Shown: one piece after another, positions 6,229-17,020 of the stretch
How positions within the stretch are numbered: the first letter of the stretch is position 1
How the letters are laid out: each line of letters starts with the position of its first letter
From: Idiomarina sp. PL1-037
Lineage (GTDB): Bacteria; Pseudomonadota; Gammaproteobacteria; Enterobacterales; Alteromonadaceae
Assembly (NCBI RefSeq): GCF_034422975.1
Contig: NZ_CP139873.1
Span: 2,232,001-2,296,000 of the forward strand
Length of the DNA stretch: 64,000 nucleotides
Direction: 5' to 3'
The notes under the pieces: model-generated
Told to the model about the DNA's origin: nothing
Seen by the model: only the letters and a program-made list of their open reading frames with translations
Databases searched by the model: none
Translations under genes and position numbers: made by a program

Positions 6229-8397
6229 TTAGTGGTAAACCCACTCCTTTATTTCTCCAAAGATAGATTTTATACCTTGTTCGATATCTGAAGTGTCATC
6301 TATATACAATACCTTTAAGTTCTTCTCCGCCCTAGAGCATGCTACATAGACAAGATGCCTTGTATTTTCGATATCCTTCTTGGTATCTTCATCTGTGAAC
6401 CGCTCCATGCAGCTATGCTCGTCTAGGGCGATAAACTCGAAATATTTTTTAAACTTTCCCTTTCCTTGATGACTGCCGCCAAAATTGTGGCCCATGATTA
6501 CTGCAACATTTTCGTATTCCTCACCTTTAGTGCTGTGATAAGTGCGATAGGTAATGTCTTTGTCTAATTTCTGGTTGACAAAATCAGCCCATATACGCCA
6601 CTTTCCAATCTCAATACCTAGAATAGAGTTCACTCGATCAATTTCTTCATCAGATATAGCATTTGATTCATCGTCGGAGATTTCGTTACTATTAGAATCA
6701 ATACTTGTATCACTTGGAAACGTAGGGGCAATCATTAGATCTAGAATCTGAGCTCTTATCATACTTTCAATAGACGGATAGGTATCCAAATCAGATTTTG
6801 CGGGTCCTAAACAGCTCTCTATGTATTCTTTAACGCCAAGATGGTCTTTCTGAGATTCATATAGATCCGACATGTTTTTTATTAAGTCATGTAAGGTATT
6901 TGGTTTTATAGATCTTATATTATTAATTAATTCGTTCGCTGATTTAAAACTCAAATTTTTAACTGACCGCTCAAAAATATCATGGTAAGTAGACTTGCTA
7001 TTATTTATATTATTAAACTTAGTCACTATCCTTAGAATTAATCGAATCACAGGGTGTAACTTATTCAAATCGTTAGATAGCAGCTTATTTTTTATATCGT
7101 CAAAATATATGTTGTCAGCGGAGCTTACTGCATCATATATATCTCCAAACCCATTTAATTGACACATTAGTTTATTGGTTAGAACCAAGCATGTTATCTT
7201 AGATTTTGGAGCGGATTTTCTAAGGTCCTCTTTATATTCTTCCAAAAAGTGGGGTACGCTTTCTAACTCCTCTTTACTTGACTTGTTATTTAATTTGTAA
7301 AACTCAACTAACCCTTTTGACTTAGATTTATCTAAGCGAGATTGTTCTATTCCGTCGGTTCTAATTTTATTGATAATGCCAATAATTTGTTCATGTGATC
7401 TTCTATTAAACTCATGCTTTATTCTCACCAGCCCTTGATGAAGGGTGGCAAGGTTTCCTCCTACTCCATCCTCATAAATATTCTGGGACGAATCTCCGAA
7501 ATAACCGACAACCCAGTCTCTTTTGTGCTTTTCTGAGTGTTCATGTATTAATTTCAAAATAGATATAACATTCTCCGAGGTGTCTTGATATTCGTCAATG
7601 AAGAAGTAGGGAGATCTATCCAAAATTAGCTGCCTGAGCACTGGGTAGCCTTGGACCAACTGAAGTGAATACTCTAGCAGAGTATCATGGCTAAACTTCA
7701 TTATATAGAGCCTATCTACATTGTAGTTGCTATCATACTCCACAAGTGTGTAGCCTGGCTCTTTATTCGTTATCTTCTGACTACACGCTTTGAGTCGTTT
7801 TAATGTGTAAATCTTACTAGCTAACTGTCTAAAATTACTAACATTCTTTAACCATCTTTTTACATTTTCTTCCCCAAACTCCTCGTAGTATATTTTATAC
7901 TCCTCTTTTAGCTCTTTCGACTTAAGGTTTCTTGTTCGATAGTAAGTATTCTTAGATTCGTATATAAACGTATCCAAAATTCGCCGTTCTTCATCGCTTA
8001 GTGATGTGTAAAAAATCAGCTTTTTTATGTCGGGATTAGATAGCTCTGTTTCTATCAACTGAATCTCATCTTTAATCTTACGATGGTGAAGCTCTATGAG
8101 TTGAGGCTGATGATTTTGAATCAGATTCCATAGCATTTCATGAATAGTAGACACCGCTAGTACATCAGAGCTCCCTATTCTGTTCTTTATTTCATTAGCA
8201 GCTACGTTTGTATAAGTTACGCATGAAACGATTTGGTTGTTTCTTCTAAGCTGCAAGAATTTTTTTCTCAGTATGTAATCTATTATATTTACTAAGGCAT
8301 GGGTTTTTCCGGCTCCTGCCCCCGCTTGAAAGTAGAAGCTTTTGAATTGGTCAATACACTCTATAAGTTTGTAGTTAACGTCTAAATCCTGAGTCAT
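6229..8397 (-). CDS. UvrD-like superfamily 1 helicase, Gabija GajB-like
   Basis: This 722-residue protein has SF1A helicase motifs in order: Walker A AGAGAGKT at residues 25-32, FFIDEYQDTSE (Walker B) near 270, GYFGDSSQNIY (motif III region), TYHSTKGEEYENVAVI (motif V) and LVYVACSRAEKNL (motif VI) near the C-terminus. It should translocate on DNA with ATP. It begins twelve bases after the OLD-family nuclease gene on the same strand, the Gabija gene order gajA-gajB, where the helicase is thought to sense or feed DNA ends to the nuclease. It is longer than the roughly 500 residues of the described GajB, with extra sequence between motifs. It is AT-rich compared with the core genes, consistent with transfer. 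Confidence 0.8.
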   Translation of the reverse strand: MTQDLDVNYKLIECIDQFKSFYFQAGAGAGKTHALVNIIDYILRKKFLQLRRNNQIVSCVTYTNVAANEIKNRIGSSDVLAVSTIHEMLWNLIQNHQPQLIELHHRKIKDEIQLIETELSNPDIKKLIFYTSLSDEERRILDTFIYESKNTYYRTRNLKSKELKEEYKIYYEEFGEENVKRWLKNVSNFRQLASKIYTLKRLKACSQKITNKEPGYTLVEYDSNYNVDRLYIMKFSHDTLLEYSLQLVQGYPVLRQLILDRSPYFFIDEYQDTSENVISILKLIHEHSEKHKRDWVVGYFGDSSQNIYEDGVGGNLATLHQGLVRIKHEFNRRSHEQIIGIINKIRTDGIEQSRLDKSKSKGLVEFYKLNNKSSKEELESVPHFLEEYKEDLRKSAPKSKITCLVLTNKLMCQLNGFGDIYDAVSSADNIYFDDIKNKLLSNDLNKLHPVIRLILRIVTKFNNINNSKSTYHDIFERSVKNLSFKSANELINNIRSIKPNTLHDLIKNMSDLYESQKDHLGVKEYIESCLGPAKSDLDTYPSIESMIRAQILDLMIAPTFPSDTSIDSNSNEISDDESNAISDEEIDRVNSILGIEIGKWRIWADFVNQKLDKDITYRTYHSTKGEEYENVAVIMGHNFGGSHQGKGKFKKYFEFIALDEHSCMERFTDEDTKKDIENTRHLVYVACSRAEKNLKVLYIDDTSDIEQGIKSIFGEIKEWVYH

Positions 8398-8409
8398 TTT
8401 ATTCTCGCT

Positions 8410-10599
8410 TTACTTTTCAGTTCTTCTTGAAGGAGTAAGTTTTTCTTTGAGCCATTTGAAGCCATCCATAATATAATCTGGTAATTTTGGTGCTTTATCT
8501 ATGCCTTGAACTATACTTCTATATAATATTTCACTCGTAAATTCATTTTTATCTCTCGCTAGCTTTGACTGAAGCTTATAAGAGGAATTAATAATATTTT
8601 TTTTATCCCTTGTCTCACCTAAAATGTCACTATATATTTTAGGCTTGATATTTTCTAGTGAAGAGTTAACTATCGAATTATCATAATTAGTTAATATAAA
8701 AGACTCTTCAAGGCTAGTGGCATAATAACCATGTATCTTTGAGCATTGGAAAACTACTTTAAAGTTTTCACGTTCATAGTACTTAATGTTATCTAGATTT
8801 TTTCCATTCTGATTAAAAGTTATTATTGTATTATTTGTTGTTTCTCTTCCTTGTAATGAGGAAATTTGTTTGTAATCGTGGCTATTATTGTCACTGGCTC
8901 CTTTCTTGTGTCCGCATAAATCACAATCTCTATTGTTGGCTTTATGCTTCTGGCCGATTTCACAGGCTCTTCTTTTAATATCTATATCGGTAATAACTAA
9001 CGTGGGAATTTTAAGTGTTCTTACTAAAGGAAAGTAGACGTGCGCATGTGCGCCATTAATGTTAAATATACAGATGTAGTTATTTCTCAGGTCTTGGTCA
9101 TTGTCAATGTAGAATTTTAATAATGCCTCTTCAGTGGCACCTTCAACAAAAACTACAGCGTCAGCGAAAAATATTTCAGAGACCTTATATTTTATATGCT
9201 TTTGCAGAAATACCAAGTCATCTGAACTGAAACTGAATTGTTGTCCTCTATTTTTAATTACTCTGTCATTCAATTTTATAGAAGAAACTTTTCTTTCTTT
9301 TGTTGATAAGTAATTTATATTGTTAAAGGAGTTAGAGCTATGTATTTTACTGTTTACTATATGAGAGGAATGAGTCGTGATTATTATTTGGCAGTTTAAA
9401 GACTTCTTTTCATCAGAATTTTCATTTGCAATCTCCAAAGCTCTTTGAACAGCAGCATCTATTCTTTTTATGAAGAACTCTTGCATTTGCGGATGCATAA
9501 AAGCTTCGGGTTCTTCGATGAATAGGAGGTTTATTCGGCTATTTTGGCTTCCTGATTTGTAACTATCAATATAATGTATTATCTCTCCAATTATATTTAG
9601 TAAGTTTACATATCCAAGTCCAAACTGTTCTTCTGGGATTAAGTCCTCATCGTCCGAGAAGTTATACTTTATTAATCCTTTGACTATTCTTTCATATGTA
9701 ACATTTCCTGTTAAACCTAGATCTACTTTGTTAGTGTTCTCTATTTCTCTTAAAACTTTAGATACATTTTTATTTTTTCCATTGACAGTTTGTGTTAGAT
9801 TTTCGTTTACCTTTTCAATTTCTTCACTTAACTTGTCTTTAGATTCTTTATCGTTATCGAACTGAAACTTTATTATTTTATTGAATACCTCCGTCAGAAC
9901 ATCATCTTTTAAGTGACGGTTAGCTTTGATTTCTCGTAAGTTTATAAGGTCCTTGAACTGAAATTTCTTGCTTTCCTGCCCGTATGAGTTTAGTAACTTA
10001 GTTTTGAATAGATTTTTTTTGTGTGTTTCAAAGTCAAAAAAATCGGACTCTTGATTTAGGAGACTTTCGAACATGCTTATTAGTTTCGATTCCTCAAGCT
10101 TTTTTTCCTTGTAAAACTTTATTAGCTTTTGAACTGCTTCTAAGTAAGCCAAAGATTCAGATATTACTATTTTTACTGATATTTCAACCTCTTTTTGAGG
10201 ATTCTCGCTGTTTTCTATAGTTACAAACTCATCTAGGTTGGCTATTAAGTCATTGCTTCCTGTTTCGATATGGGCCACTAAAGTAAACGAAAGCTCTGGT
10301 AGGTTTTTTACGTTAAAGTTACTCTTTTTATAACTATCTAATAAGCTTTTTATGTAGCTAATATTGAAATCAGCGGCTCGAGGCTGTCGGTTTTCGCATA
10401 TAAGCTTTAAAGCGTTTGCTATAGTTGTTTTGCCTGAATTATTTTTCCCAATGATTAAAGTCGTTGATGCGGCGACATCAGACGTCGCATCAACTTTTTC
10501 GTCTTCAGGTCGAATTGCGTTAGGTTCGACAAAGAATATAGTGTTTCTTCTACTTCCAAATTTACGGTAGTTTTCGATTTTAAAGCTTGTTAAATGCAT
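8410..10599 (-). CDS. OLD-family ATPase-TOPRIM endonuclease, Gabija GajA-like
   Basis: This 729-residue protein has an ABC-type ATPase: LIIGKNNSGKTTI (Walker A, residues 48-60), a long coiled insertion, LLFIEEPEAFMHPQ (signature/Walker B region, near 360) and IITTHSSHIVNS (H-loop). A TOPRIM domain follows: VFVEGATEEALLKFY with the metal-binding Glu near 486 and VITDIDIKRR with the DxD near 540. This is the class 2 OLD nuclease arrangement. A Cys-rich insert (RACEIGQKH, then DCDLCGHKKG) just after the TOPRIM DxD could bind zinc. It is the first gene of an AT-rich two-gene operon with the UvrD-like helicase. The role in anti-phage defence is inferred from this pairing. GajA proteins are usually nearer 580 residues. 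Confidence 0.8.
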   Translation of the reverse strand: MHLTSFKIENYRKFGSRRNTIFFVEPNAIRPEDEKVDATSDVAASTTLIIGKNNSGKTTIANALKLICENRQPRAADFNISYIKSLLDSYKKSNFNVKNLPELSFTLVAHIETGSNDLIANLDEFVTIENSENPQKEVEISVKIVISESLAYLEAVQKLIKFYKEKKLEESKLISMFESLLNQESDFFDFETHKKNLFKTKLLNSYGQESKKFQFKDLINLREIKANRHLKDDVLTEVFNKIIKFQFDNDKESKDKLSEEIEKVNENLTQTVNGKNKNVSKVLREIENTNKVDLGLTGNVTYERIVKGLIKYNFSDDEDLIPEEQFGLGYVNLLNIIGEIIHYIDSYKSGSQNSRINLLFIEEPEAFMHPQMQEFFIKRIDAAVQRALEIANENSDEKKSLNCQIIITTHSSHIVNSKIHSSNSFNNINYLSTKERKVSSIKLNDRVIKNRGQQFSFSSDDLVFLQKHIKYKVSEIFFADAVVFVEGATEEALLKFYIDNDQDLRNNYICIFNINGAHAHVYFPLVRTLKIPTLVITDIDIKRRACEIGQKHKANNRDCDLCGHKKGASDNNSHDYKQISSLQGRETTNNTIITFNQNGKNLDNIKYYERENFKVVFQCSKIHGYYATSLEESFILTNYDNSIVNSSLENIKPKIYSDILGETRDKKNIINSSYKLQSKLARDKNEFTSEILYRSIVQGIDKAPKLPDYIMDGFKWLKEKLTPSRRTEK

Positions 10600-11025
10600 T
10601 TTCAGAGCTCTCTCGTCTATTTATGTGCCCATGCTAATATCAGAAGAGCTATACTAGGTAGTAGCTCTAAACTCACACTATGAATTAAGTCATAAATAAA
10701 TTGCAAGGAAACGTTACTTTTTTTTCGCTATCATCTTTTCGTTCGGTTTCTATGAGCAAAGGTTAGGGAGGTATTCGTTGAAAAATATATCAGAGAGTCA
10801 AGTTATAGCTGTTGAACCTTTGCTTAATTGCAATAATTAGAACTTTTTTATATTTGGAGCTGCTTTAGCCCTAGTAGTTGATGCCCTTTTATGTACCCTT
10901 CTCGATGCGTCAAAATTTTACTTGCGATACTTTCGTCTACGTGAGTACCCGCTCTTTGCACTAAACAGTCAGTGCTTAAACGAATCGCGGACATGCCCGA
11001 GTCATTATTCGACAGTTTCGTTGAT
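10600..11025. other. AT-rich intergenic stretch upstream of the defence operon
   Basis: This should hold the promoter of the nuclease-helicase operon near 10600-10740. No RNA gene, attachment site or convincing palindrome is visible. On the plus strand a TTG at 10778 with GGAGG upstream opens a 20-codon frame that stops at a TAG and then stays open to 11032; no family is recognised, so it is not called as a gene. Confidence 0.5.
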
Positions 11026-11436
11026 TCACTGAATCACATCTTCGACTGGACGACTAGAGGATTCATCAACTGGAATCCTTCCACCGAATATTGTACCGTT
11101 CTCACTTGCCATCTTAGCTGTCGTAATATTTAAACTAGAGCCAATACTTAGCTTGAAAGGTCGATTAGCGGTCGACATGCCACAAAGTGGTTCGCCAAAC
11201 GAACGAACATTAGCTTTATCCTTAAAAGCGACTAATAACGCATCGCCTGAGCTTACCGCCCATTCGCTACTTAAGACTGCTATTGGCATGTTTACATCTC
11301 CCACTAGAGGTTTTTCAATTCCAATAATAAACTGATTATTGAGGAAATTTTGTCCATCATATGTCCCCCAACCAGTCTTGGAGCCATCAGGTTTTACAAA
11401 GTAGCCATGAATTCCATTGCTATGGCTATGAGGTGT
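11026..11436 (-). pseudogene. C-terminal fragment of an S41-family (Tsp/CtpA-like) peptidase
   Basis: Minus-strand reading gives GYFVKPDGSKTGWGTYDGQN, then PIAVLSSEWAVSSGDALLVAF, RSFGEPLCGMSTANRPF and GTIFGGRIPVDESSS. These are the catalytic-domain C-terminal segments of S41 serine peptidases, with the nucleophile Ser in the SSG(E/D)AL motif. The frame is closed by a stop at 11437-11439 at its upstream end, so the N-terminal half of the peptidase, including any signal and PDZ-like region, is missing. About 137 codons remain. It abuts the defence operon and may have been cut by its insertion (inference). Confidence 0.65.
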
Positions 11437-11470
11437 CTATCAAATCAGTGGCGATTCACTTTAAGCCGGA

Positions 11471-11548
11471 ATATTGTCGACAATATAGTAAGAATAACCT
11501 AACTTTATTTAAAATAATCAAAATTAAAGAGTATATTGTCGACAAATT
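11471..11548 (+). promoter_or_regulatory. Paired palindromic operators upstream of the PQ-loop-like gene
   Basis: ATATTGTCGACAATAT at 11471-11486 is a perfect 16-base palindrome, and ATATTGTCGACAAATT at 11533-11548 repeats its core. They sit about 80 and 18 bases before the ATG at 11566. TTGT-CG-ACAA fits the TNGTNNNACNA pattern of many GntR-family operators. Which regulator binds is unknown; none is encoded next to it. Confidence 0.5.
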
Positions 11549-11565
11549 AACTAAATCGAAATATT

Positions 11566-12249
11566 ATGCTTTTCAACTTCTTTGGGACTTTGAATTCAAT
11601 CTTGATTGTAGTCAGCTTGGTTGGTGTTTTCTCTCAGGTACGGACAATTTGGTCACGGAAAAAAGGCAACTTGAATAGAAGATCAACTGAAGCCCTCTCT
11701 CTTAATAAGTTTTTCGTGAGCTTTTTGGCTTACTACTCTTTCTTCGTATATGGCATGTCAATAGAGCCTTTTAATCACTTCATTGTCTGGCCGAGATTGT
11801 CTGCGGCTCTGCTAGTAGCTGTTATTTTGTATGAAATATGGTTTGACCGGAAAACGGCTGCTCCTCTAACTTTCTTTATTTTAGCGATTTTCCTGCTCGC
11901 ATCAGGAGCTTTTTTCGGACTGACAGCAGGCACTTACGAAGATGAAGGACGTCATTTAATGACGATAATGATTGTTGTCATTACCATCTTTCTTGCGCAA
12001 GGTTATACTCATCAGATCATCCAAGTTCTGAAATTGGGCAGTACCGGCGCTTTAGATATCAAGATGAGTCAATTCATTTTGCTTATGGATATGTCGACAA
12101 TAGCATTTGCTTTTGCCATGGGACTCGAAGATGGTTGGCCTCTACTACTGCTAGCGACAGTTAGTGCCTGTACCAAACTAATTATTCTCTACCTTTTTCG
12201 TTGGGCCAGGACAAGCTTGTCAGCAGAAAGAAGGCGCCAGACCGCGTAG
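11566..12249 (+). CDS. Polytopic membrane protein resembling PQ-loop/SWEET-like proteins
   Basis: This 227-residue protein has about seven hydrophobic segments. The N-terminal repeat (VSLVGVFSQVRTIW, then STEALSLNKFFVSFLAYYSFFVYG) resembles a PQ-loop with its Q-x-x-x-I/W and S-x-x-L-S-L features. The second half repeats a similar pattern (GYTHQIIQVLK, then TGALDIKMSQFILLMDMSTIAFAFAMG). PQ-loop proteins often move sugars or amino acids; no substrate can be assigned. It stands alone, with two strong palindromes upstream that suggest tight transcriptional control. It is convergent with gcvP, and the hairpin at 12268-12292 lies between them. Family assignment is moderate. Confidence 0.55.
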   Translation: MLFNFFGTLNSILIVVSLVGVFSQVRTIWSRKKGNLNRRSTEALSLNKFFVSFLAYYSFFVYGMSIEPFNHFIVWPRLSAALLVAVILYEIWFDRKTAAPLTFFILAIFLLASGAFFGLTAGTYEDEGRHLMTIMIVVITIFLAQGYTHQIIQVLKLGSTGALDIKMSQFILLMDMSTIAFAFAMGLEDGWPLLLLATVSACTKLIILYLFRWARTSLSAERRRQTA

Positions 12250-12267
12250 CGGACTATTAATAGTAAT

Positions 12268-12292
12268 AAAAAAAGCCCGCTAAAAGCGGGCT
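12268..12292 (-). terminator. Rho-independent terminator of the gcv operon
   Basis: On the minus strand AGCCCGC-TTTTA-GCGGGCT is followed by a run of seven T residues, the classical intrinsic terminator form, about 55 bases after the gcvP stop. Confidence 0.85.
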
Positions 12293-12319
12293 CCAAAGTC
12301 ATGTCAGTGATGCATCGAA

Positions 12320-12337
12320 CCTGACGTGAACGTCAGG
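12320..12337. repeat. Palindromic repeat, copy 1 of 2
   Basis: CCTGACGTGAACGTCAGG, a 7-bp inverted repeat around TGAA, lies just after the gcvP stop. An identical copy lies at 17872-17889 after the lysR gene, and both are followed by GCT and then ATCTAC. Confidence 0.7.
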
Positions 12338-12345
12338 CTCCCCAT

Positions 12346-15234
<2,889 letters not shown>

Positions 15235-15252
15235 TTGACTCAGCCTCGTACA

Positions 15253-15285
15253 TTTATCGGAAATTTATCGAAAACTTATCGGATA
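15253..15285 (-). promoter_or_regulatory. Three 11-bp direct repeats upstream of gcvP
   Basis: Read on the plus strand, TTTATCGGAAA, TTTATCGAAAA and CTTATCGGATA are three consecutive 11-base units sharing TTATCG, ending 18 bases before the gcvP start. Spacing near one helical turn suggests a protein-binding array on one face of the DNA; no known regulator is assigned. Confidence 0.4.
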
Positions 15286-15318
15286 CAAAAAACAATGAAC
15301 CCCGGCTAAATTCCGGGG
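15286..15318 (-). terminator. Terminator-like hairpin between gcvH and gcvP
   Basis: On the minus strand CCCCGG-AATTTAG-CCGGGG is followed by TTCATTG and then a T-rich tract. It could attenuate read-through from gcvH into gcvP. The U-run is displaced by several bases, so strength is uncertain. Confidence 0.5.
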
Positions 15319-15359
15319 CTCAGGACGCTCTGTGTCATTGGTGCTATGCGCCAATGGCC

Positions 15360-15749
15360 TCAGTCCTCGTCTATTGAAGCCTCGTAAGCATTTGCGTCCA
15401 GCAAGTTGTCCAGCTCGCTGCTGTCATCTGCTTTTATACGGAATAACCAGCCGTCACCGTAAGGGTCGTTGTTGACGGTTTCAGGCGCGTCTTCCAGGTC
15501 TTCGTTAACCGCAACCACTTCACCGGTCATTGGTGCGTAGATGTCTGACGCCGCTTTTACAGATTCAGCTACAGCGATGTCGTCGCCTGTTGCCACTTTG
15601 TCACCTACGTCAGGTAACTCAACAAACACCATGTCGCCAAGAAGCTCCTGCGCATGCTCAGAGATACCTACAGTAAAGGTACCGTCGCCCTCGTCACGAA
15701 CCCACTCGTGAGTTGATGCGTATTTCAGATCTGCTGGAATATTGCTCAT
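15360..15749 (-). CDS. gcvH: Glycine cleavage system H-protein
   Basis: This 129-residue carrier protein shuttles the aminomethyl group from P- to T-protein on a lipoyl arm. The lipoyl attachment motif AESVKAASDIYAP places the modified Lys at residue 65. N-terminal KYASTHEWVRDEGDG and C-terminal NNDPYGDGWLFRIKADD are the standard family signatures, and the length is normal. It lies 50 bases after gcvT on the same strand. The start is the ATG at 15749, with a GGAAAG-type ribosome site upstream. Confidence 0.97.
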   Translation of the reverse strand: MSNIPADLKYASTHEWVRDEGDGTFTVGISEHAQELLGDMVFVELPDVGDKVATGDDIAVAESVKAASDIYAPMTGEVVAVNEDLEDAPETVNNDPYGDGWLFRIKADDSSELDNLLDANAYEASIDED

Positions 15750-15799
15750 TTTACTTTCCTTCTAACCGGCGTAGCCGGAATGTATTGAATCTTGTTCGA

Positions 15800-16879
15800 T
15801 TATAAAACAGATTGACCGTTTCTGACGAAACCTGGCTTAACTACCTTCACCGGCATTTGTTTTTTACGCATTTCCACTTCCGCTGTATCACCAACACTTG
15901 ATGGAACGCGAGCCATTGCAACTGAGAAACCAAGTGTAGGCGAGAATGTACCAGAAGTGATGATACCTTCGCCACCCTCAACGGTTACTTTTTGACCGTG
16001 ACGCAGTACACCTTTCTCTTCCATCACAAGGCCAACTAACTTGTCGTGACCTTCAGCTTTTTTCTGCTCTAATGCTTTACGACCAATGAAGTCGCGATCA
16101 GCCGGTTCAAACGCTACGCTCCAGCCCATATTGGCTTCCAGCGGCGTGATGTTCTCATCCATGTCCTGACCATACAGATTCATGCCAGCTTCTAAACGCA
16201 GTGTATCACGAGCACCCAGTCCACAAGGAGCAACCTCGGCTTTTAGCAAGTCATTCCAAAGGGCTTCAAGCCGCTCGGCCGGAACCACAATTTCGTAGCC
16301 TTTTTCGCCGGTATAACCTGTGGTCGCAATAAAGTAATCGCCAACGTCTTTACCCACAAAAGGCTTCATGCCGTCAATTTCTGCGTACTGCTCTGCGGTT
16401 AATACGTTTTGAATTTTGTCAGCGGCTTTAGGGCCCTGCAGCGCCAACATACCCATGTCGTCACGCTCTTTGGTGGTGACATCAAAATCGGCCGCAACTT
16501 TTTCAATCCATGCCAGGTCGCGGTCACGGGTGGCTGAGTTAACAACCATGCGATAAGCAGTTTCTGAGAAGAAATACACAATAAGGTCATCAATAACACC
16601 GCCGTTTTCATTCAACATGCTGGTGTATTGTGCTTTGCCTTCGGTTTTTAGCTTGACAACGTCGTTAGCCAGCAGGTAACGCAAAAACGCCTGAGCCTGA
16701 GGGCCTTCTACGTCAACAATGGTCATGTGCGACACATCGAAAACACCGCAGTCACGGCGTACAGCATGGTGCTCTTCAATTTGTGAGCCGTAGTTCAGCG
16801 GCATGTCCCAGCCGTGAAAATCAACCATCTTTGCACCCGCTTTTACGTGTGCTTCGTACAGTGGCGTTCTGCTACCCAT
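15800..16879 (-). CDS. gcvT: Aminomethyltransferase, T-protein of glycine cleavage
   Basis: This 359-residue protein transfers the methylene carbon from aminomethyl-H-protein to tetrahydrofolate and releases ammonia. Family signatures are MVDFHGWDMPLNYGSQ, FDVSHMTIVDVEGP, the Asp-containing GLGARDTLRLEAGMNLYG, and a C-terminal barrel with GIITSGTFSPTLG. It is the first gene of the gcvTHP operon and diverges from a LysR-type gene across a 141-base gap. No glycine riboswitch fold could be recognised upstream, so control may be by the divergent LysR protein or a GcvA-like factor. Confidence 0.97.
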   Translation of the reverse strand: MGSRTPLYEAHVKAGAKMVDFHGWDMPLNYGSQIEEHHAVRRDCGVFDVSHMTIVDVEGPQAQAFLRYLLANDVVKLKTEGKAQYTSMLNENGGVIDDLIVYFFSETAYRMVVNSATRDRDLAWIEKVAADFDVTTKERDDMGMLALQGPKAADKIQNVLTAEQYAEIDGMKPFVGKDVGDYFIATTGYTGEKGYEIVVPAERLEALWNDLLKAEVAPCGLGARDTLRLEAGMNLYGQDMDENITPLEANMGWSVAFEPADRDFIGRKALEQKKAEGHDKLVGLVMEEKGVLRHGQKVTVEGGEGIITSGTFSPTLGFSVAMARVPSSVGDTAEVEMRKKQMPVKVVKPGFVRNGQSVL

Positions 16880-16958
16880 ACCGTGTTCCTTTTCTGTTCA
16901 CTTTATGTGCGTGTGTATGGGCGCAAATTATAGGCGTGATTCGTTTAAACTTAAAATC

Positions 16959-16982
16959 AATAATGCTTATAATAGTATTATT
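16959..16982. promoter_or_regulatory. AT-rich inverted repeat in the lysR-gcvT divergent region
   Basis: AATAATGC and GTATTATT bracket an eight-base centre, an interrupted palindrome with LTTR-like spacing, 39 bases before the lysR ATG. LysR-type regulators usually bind such sites between their own gene and a divergent target; the assignment is positional. Confidence 0.35.
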
Positions 16983-17020
16983 TTTTCAAATACCCAGTAA
17001 TGACTTTATAAAGCGAACCA

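Noticed and set aside
6229..10599. Septu or retron-type assignment for the nuclease-helicase pair
   Set aside because: There is no HNH nuclease (PtuB) and no reverse transcriptase; the TOPRIM plus UvrD combination fits Gabija-type systems better.
10778..11032. Small gene starting at a TTG with GGAGG upstream
   Set aside because: The frame has a TAG after 20 codons and no recognised family in either part; it overlaps the S41 remnant. Possible but not supportable.
16880..17020. Glycine riboswitch ahead of gcvT
   Set aside because: The 141-base gap lacks the conserved tandem aptamer sequences and is partly promoter for the divergent LysR gene.
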